Source of the DNA: Candidatus Bipolaricaulota bacterium
Lineage (GTDB): Bacteria; Bipolaricaulota; Bipolaricaulia; UBA7950; UBA9294
Assembly (NCBI GenBank): GCA_030612175.1
Contig: JAUWOJ010000069.1
Location: 1-5,525, forward strand
DNA length: 5,525 nt
Direction of reading: 5' to 3'
The notes under the pieces were generated by a model. The model was not told the DNA's origin. It searched no databases and was given only the letters and a program-made list of their open reading frames with translations. Position numbers and translations under genes: made by a program. Each line of letters opens with the position of its first letter. The first letter of the stretch is position 1. This document shows, piece after piece, positions 5,516 through 5,525 of the stretch.

Positions 5516-5525
5516 TATTCCCATT

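Noticed and set aside
1..5525. Transposons, CRISPR arrays, tRNA or rRNA genes
   Set aside because: I saw no transposase-like coding, terminal repeats with target duplications, regularly spaced repeats or conserved RNA gene sequences on either strand.

Overview
The window looks like a piece of a bacterial chromosome, probably from an anaerobe. Base composition is mixed, with no strong AT or GC bias by eye. The left third encodes the N-terminal half of a single-chain pyruvate:ferredoxin (flavodoxin) oxidoreductase, an enzyme typical of anaerobic or fermentative bacteria. Genes are preceded by Shine-Dalgarno sequences and by recognisable -35/-10 promoters, which argues for Bacteria rather than Archaea. 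The solute-binding protein has a plain signal peptide with no lipobox cysteine, which fits a cell with a periplasm (diderm) better than a typical Gram-positive. I cannot name the genus.

Layout. Positions 1-1794 (minus strand) hold the 5' part of nifJ/por, cut by the window edge. Positions 1795-2108 are a divergent intergenic region. It has a nifJ promoter pointing left, a second promoter pointing right, two dyads centred on GTAC that overlap these promoters, and a hairpin in the rightward leader. Positions 2109-2297 (plus) encode a small two-helix membrane protein with a glycine zipper. From 2309 rightward is a polar amino-acid ABC transporter operon in the order binding protein (2370-3296), permease (3414-4064), ATPase (4061-4810), permease (4810-5477). 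It has its own extended -10 promoter, and a strong hairpin lies between the binding-protein gene and the first permease gene. The last three genes are coupled by 4-base and 1-base overlaps. The final 48 bases hold a perfect TATAAT with an upstream TG and a 9-bp hairpin, at the operon end or the start of the next unit.

How it works together. The binding protein would capture an amino acid in the periplasm and deliver it to a heterodimer of two HisQ/HisM-type permeases driven by a dimer of the GlnQ/HisP-type ATPase. PFOR on the other strand oxidises pyruvate to acetyl-CoA and reduces ferredoxin. The link between the two is only adjacency, although uptake of fermentable amino acids next to pyruvate oxidation is metabolically sensible.

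Two oddities stand out. The second permease is broken by what looks like one missing G in a G-run near 5068-5070. The first permease has a perfect Shine-Dalgarno spaced for an in-frame ATA codon rather than for its first ATG. No completely new system is evident; the most unexplained items are the small glycine-zipper protein and the dyads around the divergent promoters.
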